Origin: Pollenia angustigena
Taxonomy: Eukaryota; Arthropoda; Insecta; Diptera; Polleniidae
Direction: 5' to 3'
DNA: 64,000 nucleotides
Assembly (NCBI GenBank): GCA_930367215.1
Contig: OV884059.1
Coordinates: 249,053,803 to 249,117,802, forward strand
Made by a program: the position numbers and the translations under genes. Shown piece by piece: positions 1 to 11,809 of the stretch. How positions within the stretch are numbered: the stretch's first letter is position 1; each line of letters starts with the position of its first letter. The notes under the pieces are model-generated. The model ran no database searches. It worked only from the letters and a program-made list of their open reading frames with translations, and was not told where the DNA came from.

Positions 1-492
1 CAAATGAACATTTTGCATAAATTTTTGTATGTCTGTATTGATCTTTATTTGTTTGTTTAAGTTCCCTATTAACTATTGCTGGTTCATGTCAATTTTTGCA
101 AAGTGTGCATCAATCATTTCCTTGTCCTCGTCGTCCATATTTTCGAATAACCATTTTATGTTTCTTCCCCCAAAATTCAGTAAACCTCTTTTGTTTCTAG
201 TATGAATTGTTATTGTTGATAACAAATGTTTTAGCTCTTTTATTTTATCCTGCAGACCCACTAACATTTCACCTTGTTTTATTAAGAAATTTTTTGAAAC
301 TTCTATTTTAACCTTTTGAATGGTCGCTCTAATATCTTTCAAATCAAAAACATGTATTATTTCATTATATCTAGGAATCACGGAAATAGGTTCACTTTCT
401 ATCATCACATATCCTGCTTCCGATTCAATTTTTGTAATTTCCACCGTGCCCACTGCGGTTGATAATATTAAAAGGAACAAAGCCCCGATCAT
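1..492 (-). pseudogene. Env-like (F-type fusion protein) ORF of a gypsy-like element, partial and interrupted
   Basis: The ORF starts at an ATG at 490-492, just downstream of integrase, where env sits in errantivirus-like Ty3/gypsy elements. Residues 1-15 are a hydrophobic signal-peptide-like stretch. A furin-type basic site RNKR lies at about residues 99-102 and is followed by a glycine-rich hydrophobic segment, as at the cleavage site and fusion peptide of F-type envelope proteins. An in-frame TAG at 73-75 ends the ORF after 139 codons; the same frame is then open to the window edge, so the reading continues past a nonsense codon. The rest of env and the left-hand LTR lie outside the window. 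It is broken, so infectious function is not expected. The F-type assignment rests on motif and position only. Confidence 0.72.
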
Positions 493-572
493 CTAAAAAA
501 AGGACATATACAAATATTACGTGAGAACAAACTTTACGATTATCTGATTAGTATTTTTTTTTCTCTTTTTTT

Positions 573-1505
573 TCATCTAATAACCTTTAAAGGTCGTTTT
601 ATCTGTGCAATAGCGATGCGTTTCATTCTTATAGGATTATATTTATTATATCTTTTAGCAGTTTTATGTCTTTGGCCCTGTATGTTCTTTACATACATAT
701 TATCAGAGTTATAGTTCGGTACAGGTTCCCTCGTGAGATTAAGTCTTTGAATAGCTTTTTGCTTTCTAGAGTTAATTTGCAAGGCAATCTTTGAAAAATC
801 TAAATTCGAACGGTTAATAAAATCCATAGGCTTAATTCCTATGGTAGAATGGATTGAATTAATATAATATCCTATAGCTCTAATGACCAACTCCTCTATA
901 CTCATATTCTCGTTGCTTCTTTTGATTATTCTAATATGCTCTAAAAGCGTAGAGTGTAACCTCTCAACATCTGAATTTCCTGTGTGTGAATTTGGTGTGG
1001 TAAAGTGGGCATTAATGTTCCTCTCTGAACAAAATAATTTTATATATGTGTTATTAAATTCATTATCTAAAATCAGTGTTTCTGGCTTTCCCAAATAAGA
1101 AATTCTCTCATCCAACTTAGTTTTGATTGTGCACATATTTTTATCGCTGAGCCTATGAGCGGAACCCAATTTAGTAAATCTGTCAATGGTAGTCAGAAAA
1201 TAATTTTTTGTGAACATGAAATATGTCGGCATGCACAATCTGTTTTGGTCTATTGGGTGTCTCAGTAAAATTGAAATATTTTCTGAAGGGTTTTCTATCG
1301 TACTTATTTTCAGCACACAACTGACAATTATTTATATATTTATTTATATATTTTACTAAGTTCGGATAAAAATACTTAAACTTTAATTCTTCGAAATTTT
1401 CAACTACCCCTCTATGATTGGTCTCGATATGATTATTTTCAATCACTTGCAACAATCTTTCCACGTTTTCAACGTCTACTGCCAATTTCGTGCATTTTAT
1501 AAATT
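573..1505 (-). pseudogene. Ty3/gypsy integrase region, frameshifted
   Basis: Two overlapping frames together cover an integrase. The upstream frame (1183-1485) has the HHCC zinc-binding domain: His-His, then CQLC about 25 residues later. The downstream frame (573-1316) has the catalytic core with aspartates in TTIDRFTK and LILDNEFN and the glutamate in SDVERLHS, so the DDE triad is present. The frames are offset in an A-run near 1198-1210, so a small indel there separates the zinc domain from the core. A further frame break near 1500-1530 separates this region from RT/RNase H. It would insert the element's cDNA if intact. It lies between RT/RNase H and env, the usual gypsy order. Confidence 0.85.
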
Positions 1506-3158
1506 TTAAATTACTATCATTCGAAAAAATTTATTTTGGACAATATTATATTCTGAGTCACCCAATTCAGAATAAATTTCCACTGTACCTTTATTCAATT
1601 CTCTTCTAAAAATGTCATTTAAATAATGATCATTTGGCAAATCATTCCTCTCGATATAAATTATTTTATATTTATTGTACAATATTTCTATTTCTTTCTC
1701 TTTTTGATTTAAGATTCTTATTTGCTTTCTATATTTATTAACAACTGTCTCACTTATGAGAAAATGTTCATTCAAATCTTCATTGGCACTATGAACAGTG
1801 CTCATATTACTGTCTGTTAGCTCAAACAGCGATTTAATATCTAAATTTTCTTCATCTTCCACATTAGGTTTCGGAATTCTGCTTAAGAAGTCGGCAACCT
1901 TATTATCCTTACCCTTTAAATTATCTACATCAAACTCAAATTCTCCCAACATTATTTTCCAACGAATTATTATGGAATTTGGCTCTTTCAAAGAATATAA
2001 CCATTTCAATGGTTGATGGTCAGTTCTCACCAAAAATTTTCTCCCATACAAATATGGTCTAAAGTACTTTACGCTCCAGACAATGGACAGCAATTCTTTC
2101 TCCAAGGTGTGATAATTTCTTTCGGCACTATTTAGAGTACGACTGGCATAAGAAATAGGTCTACCTTTCTGACTCAGGACAGCACCAATAGCTATATCGC
2201 TGGCATCAGTAGTCAGAACGAATTCTTTATCAAATTCTGGGTAGGCTAGAACAGGGTATGTTGTGAGCAGAGTTTTTAATTTATCAAAGGAGTCTATGTA
2301 TTCCTGATCTCGCATATTTATATGAGTATTTTTCCTAAGATATTTTATCATTGGGTTGGCTATTGTTGAATAATTTTTTATAAATTTCCTGTAAAAGCCA
2401 GTTAGTCCCAAAAATGATTTTATCTGTTTGACACTTCCCGGTAATTTCAAATTTTTAATAGCTATTATCTTTTCCGGGTTCGGAGTGATACCATCAGGAG
2501 TTATAATATGACCAAGAAATTCAGTATATTTGGTAAGAAATTTACATTTGTCCAATTGGACTTTCAGATTAAATTCGTTCAATCTTTTAAATATTTTATT
2601 TAGACTCTCAAAATGCTCTTTGATTGTCACGGAGAAAACCAAGATGTCATCCATGTAAATGACACATATCTTATTGATGTAATCACTTAGTACATGATTC
2701 ATCATTCGCTGAAACGTAGCGGGCGCATTCTTTTAACCGAAGGGCATACGAATGTACTCGAAATGTCCCATTGGGGTAGAAAACGCAGTTTTCTCAATAT
2801 ATTTGTCTTGTATTGTCACTTCGTTTAACTTGCGGTAGTCTATGACGACTCTCCATTTCTTAATCCCAGTATCGCTCATTTTCTTCGGAACTATCCAAAG
2901 GGGCGAATTATATGGGGATTTACTAGGTCTTATTATACCCTGTTTTAACATTTCCCGGATTCGCCGTTCGATTTCTTTCTCGTGAATTTGGGGATATCGA
3001 TATATTTTTGAATATATTGGTTGGTTTGATGTAGTTATGATTTTGTGCCTAATGCTGTTGGTACTAGTTAATTTTTGTCCTTCAATATAAAATGTTCTCT
3101 TATTAACTTGTAAAAATTTAGACATTTGTTCTCTTTCTTCTCTCCAGCTCCCTATCAT
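1506..3158 (-). pseudogene. Ty3/gypsy reverse transcriptase and RNase H region, one nonsense codon
   Basis: The N-terminal RT half (2733-3158) carries the WxVxKK and VIDYRKLN motifs and ends at RMPFG. The second half (1506-2705) carries the YMDD active site near its start (IYMDDILVFS), the FLGxxxxxGI and GFYRKFI connection motifs, and an RNase H domain with TDASD, the conserved-glutamate segment EKELLSIVW and the TDHQPLKWL segment. The halves are in the same frame and separated by one TAA (2733-2735) just after the RMPFG motif, so a single substitution explains the break. Catalytic residues otherwise look present. In an intact element it would copy the RNA genome into DNA. Confidence 0.88.
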
Positions 3159-3693
3159 GCCCCTCTAAACAAAAAATATCTCCATATTCAAAAGGTGGTT
3201 TATTTTCGCCAATTAATATGGTTGAGTCTCTAATTTTTAATTCGTTATGACGCAAGTCTATTTGCGCACCTAAAGGAGATAAAATATTATTGCCTATTAT
3301 GCAATCGAATGGTTTATTTCTAAGATCTACAAGCTTTAAAGACATCGTTTGGTCTGGGCTGTTGAATTCGGTTGGCAAATATACGATAACTTCGTCCTCT
3401 ATGATAGAAGAGCCAATGAGTGTATTTAATTTGATAGGGTTTATTAATTTTCTAAGGTTTGAAATCTTTCCAAAAAATACCACCCAAGCTGGTAGCTGCA
3501 CCCGTGTCCACTAGGCACCTTGCACGGAGGAACCCAAACGTAAGCATTACTATTGGTAATGTACAGCCTGAGGCTGTTGAGGAAAATTTTCATATTGCGC
3601 ATGGTCAATTTCCATGGGCATTGGTACTTGATGTTGCACACGCCTATTATCTACCGTATTCCGATAAAAATTTCCACTGTATCGATTTATTAT
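3118..3693 (-). pseudogene. Gypsy protease and C-terminal gag remnant, frameshifted
   Basis: An aspartic-protease-like body is readable at 3118-3501 (for example the segment CIIGNNILSPLGAQID, near residue 65). A DTG catalytic triad preceded by CLV is readable near 3495-3510, but in a different frame from the body, so at least one frameshift cuts the domain. Upstream, 3510-3693 reads as degraded C-terminal gag with stops. The region is bounded at 3694 by an inserted inverted-repeat element. It overlaps the start of the RT ORF, as expected for a pol polyprotein. Confidence 0.62.
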
Positions 3694-4388
3694 CAGGCAT
3701 GTTCTGATATCACGGTGATTTCAAATCACGAACGATTTTGAAATCACCCGAAAAATATTTTGGTGTTCTGAAAATCACGAGATTTTTAATTTTTATTCGT
3801 GATTTTCATTGTTCTAAACCACGAGAAAACAACTGTGCGCTTCTTTTTAAAATGTTGCCATTCATTTAGTACGTTTGGTTGCCATTTTCATTTACTTTTT
3901 ACCTTCATATATTAAAATTTAACCAATCAAACTTCATAATTATGGTTTACTTTTAGTTTTTTGTAACAAATTAACTTAATTTTAATTTTTAATGTTTAAT
4001 TTAATTGAAGAAAATTGTCATATGCTACACGACTTTAAGACTTATTTGCTCTGGCAACCATAGACTACTAAAAAGTAAATCACGAAAAATGTAAACAAAA
4101 CTGCAAAAAATACAGCGGCTCCCTAAATTTGTAAATTTTAAGGTTCTCTGGTGCAAAATAATTAATTTTAATGCAAAAACAAATAAAGGACAAATCATTT
4201 AAAGTGTATGTGATAATTTTATTACAGATTAAAAAAAAAATGCTTAAAAAAACTTCAAGTGATTTGAAATCGTCATGCTGTCAGCTAACCGGTTTTAAAT
4301 CACGAGATTTCAAAAATTTTTGTGGGCAGAACACCTTTTTAGTGATTTCAAATCACTTTACGAAATAGTGATTTTCAGAACATGCCTG
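3694..4388. mobile_element. Inverted-repeat element F, copy 1 (695 bp), inserted in gag
   Basis: The ends are inverted repeats beginning CAGGCATGTTCTGA, with internal mirrored runs of GATTTCAAATCAC-like sequence. TAT flanks both sides (a 3-bp target duplication). A second copy of nearly the same length and sequence lies at 17956-18661. It interrupts gag of the gypsy element and is therefore younger than it. There is no convincing coding capacity. A shorter element at 27677-27924 has related ends. Confidence 0.85.
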
Positions 4389-4958
4389 TATATAGTGTTT
4401 TGCCGATAAGATTGCCTCGCTCATAAGGTTATTTTCTATTAAAAAGCTCCCAGAGCTGCTCACGCTAGAAATATTATTTTGAAGCAACAATGCTTTTATA
4501 TTCAAACTCAAGTAATTTATATAAATATCGAAAATTAATTTAACATTATTTGCAGGCGTAAAATTAACATCCTTCTCTATTTCTAAACTGTATTTTGTAT
4601 TCATTTTATTCAAGCATTGGTCCAACTTATAATGTAATTCTTCAATATTATTAAAATTTAAATTCATGGCTTCTTCCCTAATAGAGAAATAAGATTCTTT
4701 AACCCCAAATTCCTGTCTTAATTTATTCAAAATATTTGTCCATGTGGGTTCCGTGAGTGTTTCTACAGCATTCAGAGCTCGGCCCTGAATTTTATTAGCC
4801 AAAATAGTTTGCACGATTGCTTTATTGCTATCTTCAGTTAATGATAATACCGTTGTCACATCCCTAAGGTAATTTTGCAGAGAATATTTAGATTCTCCAT
4901 CAAAAACAGGCAAGCTTCTTGCCTCTCGCAAGCAGTCAGTAAGACCCAATTGTGCCAT
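4389..4958 (-). pseudogene. Ty3/gypsy Gag, N-terminal part, truncated by insertion
   Basis: This is an open frame from the ATG at 4956-4958 for about 190 codons, until it runs into element F at 4388. It has the gypsy-type Gag N-terminus: LPVFDGE near residue 20, the LTEPTWTNILNKLRQEFG segment and the EELHYKLDQ capsid-like helices. No zinc knuckle is visible, which is common in this group. The remaining Gag resumes, degraded, on the far side of the insertion (3510-3693). It would be the structural protein of virus-like particles. The preceding leader (4959-5653) is AT-rich, with A/T homopolymers and no ORF. Confidence 0.8.
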
Positions 4959-5653
4959 AATAATTATGTATTTTCTTTTTATAATAAATGTAAAAATTAA
5001 TTTTTTTTTTTTTTTTCACTTCTAATCAAGGATAAAGAAATTGAGAGGTGATTACTTATAGATAAAAGAATTATCAACATCCACCTTACAAAGAGTGTTA
5101 ATGTCTTAAAAAAAAAATAATTTTATATAGAGAGAAAAAACTTTATTAATTTGAATTTCAACCACACAACAAAAAAAAAATTTATTTTCTTTATTCTTTA
5201 CAAATTCTTTAAAAAAATTTTCTTCTTCTATTCTTTATTGAATATTTATGAAGATGTTCTAAATCTCAAAACAATGTTTACAGAACATATGCTTACTTTC
5301 CTTTATATTATCTGCTGACAACTCCAACTCCAAAATCTAAAACAGGATTTTTTCAGGTTGTTGTAGTCTTCCTTCAGTGGTTTAATATGTGTCCTTAGAG
5401 TATATGTAATTGATTGGCTGTTGTCCAATAGAATTCACAAATTTTGTTGGTTGTATTTATTTTGTTAGCATCTACTTTTTCACACAATCCTTTTTATATA
5501 ATTTTTTTTATTTTTTTTTTCAGCATCTACTCGATTTTTAATCTTGAGTATTTTCATTAAATTGAGTTCTAGATGTATTCAATAACTTTTACTGGATAAA
5601 ATTGTTATTAAATTTATTTTTATTTTATTTCACGTGGCCCTATTTTTTACTAA
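4959..5653 (-). other. Untranslated leader of the gypsy-like element
   Basis: This is AT-rich sequence between the primer binding site and the gag start codon. It contains several A/T homopolymer runs and no ORF of note, as expected for a retroelement 5' leader. Confidence 0.6.
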
Positions 5654-5673
5654 GAGTCCTGTCACGGTCGCCA
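5654..5673 (-). promoter_or_regulatory. Primer binding site matching the 3' end of tRNA-Arg
   Basis: On the minus strand this reads TGGCGACCGTGACAGGACTC. It is complementary to a tRNA-Arg 3' end including CCA, as recalled from fly tRNA-Arg sequence. It lies upstream of gag and directly after the AT-rich LTR-like region, where minus-strand priming begins. A tRNA-Arg primer is known for the mdg1/412 group of gypsy elements. Confidence 0.8.
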
Positions 5674-5998
5674 GTTTTCTTTTTCTTTTATATTTGAATA
5701 AAAAACATTTATTTTATTAAAAAGGATTTTGATATTTTTATTTATTTTTTCTTTGGTATTTTTTATAAACCGTTTCGATTTGATGGTTTTCTAGAACTGA
5801 ATTTTTACTCTGTTCTTAACATATTCTTAGCTTAAACTTATGAACTATTTCTGCATGATCAGCACAACGATCATGGATGATGAAATTCCATTGATCGTTG
5901 GGCAATCAACAAATGTACAGAAAACGAAAACAATACTTCTGTAAACAATTTCATGAATCATTGTTTACAGAATCATTGGTTCTTCTTGGGTGGCATAT
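5674..5998 (-). mobile_element. 5' LTR region of the gypsy-like element (outer boundary unresolved)
   Basis: AT-rich, ORF-free sequence directly upstream of the primer binding site on the minus strand. The matching 3' LTR lies off the left edge of the window, so the ends cannot be set by comparison. The right limit given here is where the tail of the neighbouring LINE begins. Confidence 0.5.
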
Positions 5999-6113
5999 TT
6001 TATTTATTTATTTAATTTAAGTCTATGGACAAATTCCTTACAGACTAACTTAATGTATTAATGTATTAACATAATAATTTATTTAAGCAAAGAAAGAAAG
6101 TTTAGAATAAACA

Positions 6114-8965
6114 TTATTGATTTAAATATAATATGATATTGCTTTTTATGATATTAATGTTCAGAGAATAGTCGATAAAGTTATACATTTCATTGAAACA
6201 GTTGCATAATTTTCTTATTGGATCTGACATCGCAAAGTTTGTTCGGCATGTTCTGACATATAGAGGGTTGAAAAAACGAAGTGAACGTTGAGGAATATTA
6301 AAAGTTACGTTACTCAATAAAAATTCGGAATGTGTACTACCATTTATAAGATTGACCATAAATGATATATTTAGCATCATTCGCCGGCTTTTTAACGTTG
6401 GTAAATTTATTTCAGCTAGTCTAGTTGAATATGAAGGTAATACCAGGCATCCTCTATATTTACTTCTTAAGCAGAAAATAAGAAATTGATCACTATGAAT
6501 ATTATAGATCGGGTCCCAAATAATGCTGCCGCATTCCAAAATTGGTCTGACGAGCGAAGTATAAAGACTTTTTGTGGTTAAGGGATCGTTGAATTCCTTT
6601 GTCCATCTTTTAATAAAAGCCAGAACGCTACGGGATTTATTAACAGTCATCGTTATATGTTGGATAAAGTTAAGTTTTTTGTCTAACAATATTCCCAAAT
6701 CCATTATTTCACTAACATGTTGTAAAGTACAGCCACCAAGAACGTAGGAGTAAGCACACTTTTTTACTATGGAGAATTGCATATGTTTACATTTATTTAA
6801 ATTTAGTTCCATCAAGTTAAGTTTACACCAATTGTCAAAACTATCCAGGTCATTTTGTAGATGCTGTTGATCACAAGGATGTTTTACAGTCAAAAATAAT
6901 TTTACGTCGCCTGCATACATCAATACATTACAATGTTGAACTGCTTCAGGCAAATCATTAATGAAAAGAAGGAACAAAATTGGACCAATTTGGCTTCCCT
7001 GAGGTACTCCAGATTTTACATTGATTTTTTCCGAAATTGCCGTATTAAATTTTACAGATTGAGTTCTACATGACAAATATGATTTGATCCAGCTCAGGAA
7101 GTTATTATTGAAACCCATTACATCCAGTTTTTTCAACAATAGCGGATGATTAACTTTGTCGAAAGCCTTACTGAAATCAGTGTAAATAACATCAGTGTGG
7201 TGTCCATTGGCAAAATCTCTATTAACTAACGTTGTTAAATGGATAATGTTAGTCATAGTAGAGAATCCTTTTCGAAAGCCATGTTGACGTGGTGACAATA
7301 AGTCAGAAACTTGATGAGTGAGGCAATCCATTAAACATTTTTCAAAAAGTTTTGGAATATCACTCAGTTTGGCTATACCTCTGTAATTGCATATATCCGA
7401 TTTATTTCCTGATTTAAACAATGGAATAATATATGAATCTTTCCAAACTTTCGGAAAGTAACCACAATTTAAAGAAGCGTTAAAGATGATAGATAAAGGT
7501 GTCGTTAAAGCAGTTGCGCAATTTTTTAAAACACAACTAGGTATGCCATCTGGACCACTAAAAGATGATGACTTAGCGTTTTTTAAACAGTTTAGAATGT
7601 GAGAGGTAGTGATAGTAAACGAAGATATATTTTGGTTAAAAATTATCTTGTAAGGGTAGACATTACTAGCATCATACAGTGCATCGGAATATGTAGAAGC
7701 AAAGAAGTCGGCAAACATATTGCTGATTTTTAATTCATCACTAGACTCGGAACTTTGGTATTTCATGACTTTTGAAAATCCTGTGGATTTCCTTTTGGTA
7801 TTAACAAAGTTGAAGAATGATTTGGGATCGTGAACAAAGTTTCGCTTAACATTGCGGAGATAAATCTTATACAGTTCTGTGTTAAGCAAATTATATTCTG
7901 CACGTGCAACTGCATATTTTTCATAGTAAAAAATAGCTCTTGTGGTTTTATGTTTTTTAAAGTATTTGTTTTTTAAATTCTTAAGAGACGAAAGTTGTTT
8001 AGTATTCCAGGGTGGGCCGGATTTGTTACGTGGTAAGTGCTTAGGAATGCATTCCTCCATATAACTTAGCATAGTTTTATAAAAAGTATTGGTCAAATCG
8101 TCAACAGAATACGACGAGCTATTCGAAGTAGTCAGCAATTGAAGCCAGTTAGTGTTAAATAGACGATTGTTTCGTTCCATATAATTTGCTCGATTAAAAC
8201 AGAAAACTTTTTCGTTTAAAGTAGAATATTCTTTTACTGTGTTATTAGTAAATAAATTGTAGGTTATTTCTATTGTAGGATGATAAAGATCCTCAGGTAA
8301 AGTAACAGGGTCAATACGGTTTACAATACATTCATTTGGCTCGTTCACAAATATTAAATCCAGCAGTTTCCCATAAATGTTACATATACTATTTATTTGA
8401 TGCAGATATAAATCTGATATATTTCTAAAAACTTCATCTCCAATATCATTACTTTGCGTGGGCAAGTAATAACTATGTTCAGCTGAAAATTCCCATGAAA
8501 TACTAGGCAAATTAAAATCACCAAACACAAAAATTAAATCAACGGGGCTGAGTTTTGAAGTTACGTTTTTAATTGCTTCTATATGTTGTTTGTAGATAAT
8601 TGGATCAGAATGAGGTGGGATGTAGGAACAAGTTATAAATATTTTGATGTTATTTATCTTTAAAGACACTGCCACGAACTCGATATTAAAAGGTATGTCT
8701 AATTTTATTTCTTCCATTGGAAAAATGTTTGAGATAGCAATTAACACTCCACCACCAGTCGTAGTTGTAATTCTATCTCGACGAAAAATATGAAAATTAT
8801 TCCAAAGTATTTCCGAGTTCAAAAAACTGTTGTTTAACCAAGTTTCGGTGAATACAACAATATGATGATTTAAATTAAAGCTTTGTAAATATAAGTTTAA
8901 AAGTTTGGATTTAAGACCACGAACATTCTGGTAAATAATAAAAAGTTGAAAATCTAATATATTAT
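6114..8965 (-). CDS. LINE ORF2: AP endonuclease and reverse transcriptase, catalytic site altered
   Basis: The frame is open from about 8965 (overlapping the end of ORF1) to the TAA at 6114. It lacks an obvious ATG near its start; the endonuclease begins at about 8930 with QNVRGLKSKL. Endonuclease motifs include TETWLNN, FGDFNLPSISW and LYHPTIEI, which replaces the usual SDH. The RT has FKSGNKSDICNYRGI, TDFSKAFDKVNH (motif A), SGVPQGSQIGP (motif B) and a C-terminal thumb and connection. The YADD active site reads YAGD, so one catalytic aspartate is lost. Length is normal for Jockey ORF2 (about 900 aa). In an active copy it would nick target DNA and prime reverse transcription. This copy is predicted to be inactive despite the clean frame. 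Confidence 0.9.
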
Positions 8966-9891
8966 TTAGTTTTTTGAGAAAGTTGACACACGAGAAGGAA
9001 GATGAGCAATATTGCGATTGTTGTTATTATATTCATATTCACGGACTAAGACATGAAGAGGCCAGAATGACGGATCAACAACTTGACTAAAAATGTCAAA
9101 AGGGACAGATATCTTAAAAGATGTTATGCTTCTCTGTTGCGAGTATGTAAATTTATGGAAGGTTATACCACAGGTCATGCTTATTTTAGATTTAATATAA
9201 TAATCAATTTCCTCTGCTGTTGTATCAGATGCAAGACGTGATATAAATATATGTTTGCTTGGAGGAATCACCCGTAGTCCTCTATGCGTGTTAGATATAT
9301 TCCCGTCATTTTCTTTGTTTTGAGATACAGTGCCAGGATTGATTTTTTGTTGCTCGTTTTTATTGTAATTTTGAATGATAGGTAAAGCTTCTCCGGTAAT
9401 GACTTGAGATGATGTACAAGGAAAATCAGGAGACTTAACAACAACAGGACCTGGTTTAGGGCTCACCGTACCAGGTATTGAGAGCAATGAAGCAGCACAG
9501 TTGGCAGGAGCGACAGAAATTACTTCGTTTCTTTATTTTTTCTCGAAGATTTTCGACGTTTGGGTGAAGATTGAGGAGGAGATTTTAAGTTGTCAAGCGA
9601 CTTAAAATCTTCAAAAAGTTTACCATACGTGGAAATACGTTCAGCCAGCTTTCCGGCTTCATTTCCAATTTCCTTAAAATGTGTTAAAGTTCACTGAAAA
9701 AAGCGATAGAAACTCACACTAATTTTCCTGCAGGCAGTACAGCACCAGTGAAGTCCATTATCCTTGATGAGAGATTCAGCTACTAACGTAGACAAACCAC
9801 TACATTTAAAATGGCAGAGACCATGGCAGAGCCAACAGGATATCATTCTTTCATCATTTTTTATAGAACAGTTTTTTAGTATACACGACAT
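8966..9891 (-). pseudogene. LINE ORF1 with PHD-like zinc finger, broken
   Basis: Starts at the ATG at 9889-9891. The first 60 residues form a PHD-like Cys4-His-Cys3 finger (CILKNC, CWLCHGLCHFKC, CCTAC). An in-frame TGA near 9691 follows. The same frame continues with a helical region and a basic stretch SPKRRKSSRKNK to a TAA near 9532, and the remainder (from about 9530 to 8966) is in another frame. That C-terminal part contains an RRM-like region (HIFISRLASDTTAEEID, near residue 77 of the 9487 frame). PHD fingers at the start of ORF1 are known in Jockey/CR1-related LINEs. The overlap with ORF2 is about 10 codons or less. Confidence 0.75.
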
Positions 9892-10100
9892 TTCTTATAG
9901 GAATAACGATTATCCGAATCAGAATTTAAGAAAAATAAAATGTAAAACAAAAATTTTTGGCAACACAGTTATTTTAAGTATGAGAGCAAGAGAGTTTTGT
10001 TTTTAATATGAACGTGATTGAGTATATATGTTTGCAAGATTGTTTTACAGAATTTTTGAATTTAAAAGTGAGTAACAGTAGAATTTAAATATTATATGAA

Positions 10101-10476
10101 ATTTCAAAAGATTTTGTTATTCGTGCTTAATTCCCAGTTTTTATTCTTGATAAAAACACTTGAAATTTATTGTTGATGGGATAAGCTATTCCTATGCATT
10201 TCACTGGTTGCTTAGGCCAGATCATCAGGAAACTTCATCCATAAAGATTTTAGACAAACTAAAGATATAAAACCAAATAAAACTGTTAAACGTATAAGAC
10301 TTATAGCAACAGTTTTACTTGTAACAATATCAAAGCTTGAACAAAATACATCAACAATAAAAAAGTGGGTTTATCTCATCTTACACTCCCCACTATCCCA
10401 TCAACAATAAATTTCAAGTGTTTTTATCAAGAATAAAAACTGGGAATTAAGCACGATTAACAAAATCTTTTGAAAT
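10101..10476. repeat. Foldback element with about 80-bp inverted arms
   Basis: The left arm (10101-10185) and right arm (10393-10476) are near-perfect inverted complements, beginning AATTTCAAAAGATTTTGTTA on the outside and meeting at TTGTTGATGGGATA. The 200-bp centre has no ORF. It looks like a MITE of unknown family; the target duplication is not clear. Confidence 0.75.
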
Positions 10477-11489
10477 TAAAATTTTGTATTCCCAAAAATT
10501 TAAATTACTTTTTGATATTATATGAAATTTTAAGTATTTTATTGGTGTTATTGAAAATTTAAGAGTTGAGATTTAATGATTTAAAGTAATGTTATTTATT
10601 TATCTCTTTAGTCGATGTTGTTGTTTACATGGGTGTTGTTGTAAATGAAAGAAATAAGAAGTGAAGCAGATGAGCAATTACAATACACAAAAGTTCAGAA
10701 AACAGGTTTTGTATTTGTAAACAGCACATAAAGCTTAAAAATTTTCTTAAAAAAAAAAAACTCAAATTAAACTCACAAAATCGACACCACAAGGGCTACC
10801 AGACTGTAGATCACTACATTATAAAAAAAAAATTATTTAAAAAAAAAGAAATGTGGGGTTTGTTTACATATGTATGCAAAACAATGTTGAATACTTTGCA
10901 GGAATAAAAACGTCAAATTGTCCAAGCTCGCATGATAGGTAACATTGATACATGTCAAAATTTTCGTGTGAAATTATTAATGTTGCTCAACATTTTTCAC
11001 ATATTTGAACAGAGTACTAGGCTTAAGTCATACAAATTAGGAATGTAATTTATATAAAAAAATAAGCAATCATTAAAATTAATTATATGTAACTATCTTT
11101 GGATGTTATCGAAACAAATTAATTTTTGTAAAAATTAATATACGAGTTAAGTCGTTAATACCAAGATTATATCAAAAAGTTCATATAATTTTCTGAAAAT
11201 AAAAGAGGTTCATATTTCCTCCGAACAACTTCGCACCACTTGTATTCCTCGATTTAGGTGAATCGTATGTTGAAACATCCTTAATGTTTTCTTTCACCAT
11301 TATGAAAGCTGCTATTGTATAAGTATTGAGTCGGTTACGATGATCAGTCTTAGTAAGTTTTAGTACATTTTGCATACAGATTCAAAAGATACGAAAAATT
11401 TCAGGATCATACATGGTACGTGAAGCCATCAAAAGATACGAAAAATGTATCTTTTGTATCCTAATAGCAAATGATTGTATTGGTATAAA
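10477..11489. other. AT-rich stretch without recognisable gene
   Basis: No ORF with protein-like composition, no tandem array and no repeat end was recognised. Short ATGTATCTTTTGTATC-like imperfect direct repeats lie near 11380-11460. Confidence 0.5.
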
Positions 11490-11545
11490 AGTATTAACAC
11501 TGCAGTTACACGCTCAAGTTTTTCTTGATAGTCTTTAACATATAG

Positions 11546-11671
11546 TGCTGGTTCATACACGTCAAGTTTGACTCGTCAAGTCTTGATTTTTTAGGAGAGA
11601 GGGGAAAAGAAATGGCCTTCTCTTTTCCTTCTTTCCTAAAAAATCAAGACTTGACGTGTGTGAACCGGCAC
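11546..11671. mobile_element. Small inverted-repeat element (126 bp), ATA target duplication
   Basis: The ends are GTGCTGGTTCA and its complement with one mismatch (TGAACCGGCAC), and much of the body folds back on itself through a TCAAGTCTTGATTTTTTAGG-like arm. ATA is present on each side. The paralogous site near 63090-63100 has a single copy of the flank, which confirms the boundaries. Confidence 0.88.
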
Positions 11672-11809
11672 ATACTGTTTGTCAAAATTTCCAAAAATTG
11701 ATAGTTGTGACGTAGGCTGCATTAAATTTTTGAGCAATTTACTTTCAAGATGCCATCAAGAAAAAAATGTATAAAGAGAAACGCAAAAATTTGCTTACTT
11801 ACCTTGAAA

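Larger units (their letters stand above)
5999..9900 (-). mobile_element. Jockey-type non-LTR retrotransposon (LINE-1 of this window)
   Basis: A minus-strand element with ORF1 (PHD-like zinc finger), ORF2 (endonuclease plus RT), a short 3' UTR and a simple ATAA-type tail near 5999-6018. ORF2 is essentially unbroken, while ORF1 has a nonsense codon and frame breaks. Its 3' end abuts the LTR region of the gypsy-like element. The 5' end is placed just upstream of the ORF1 ATG at 9891. No target duplication was found by eye. Confidence 0.85.

Noticed and set aside
883..1098. Plus-strand ORF with a hydrophobic start
   Set aside because: It is antisense to the integrase core, whose motifs explain the sequence better.
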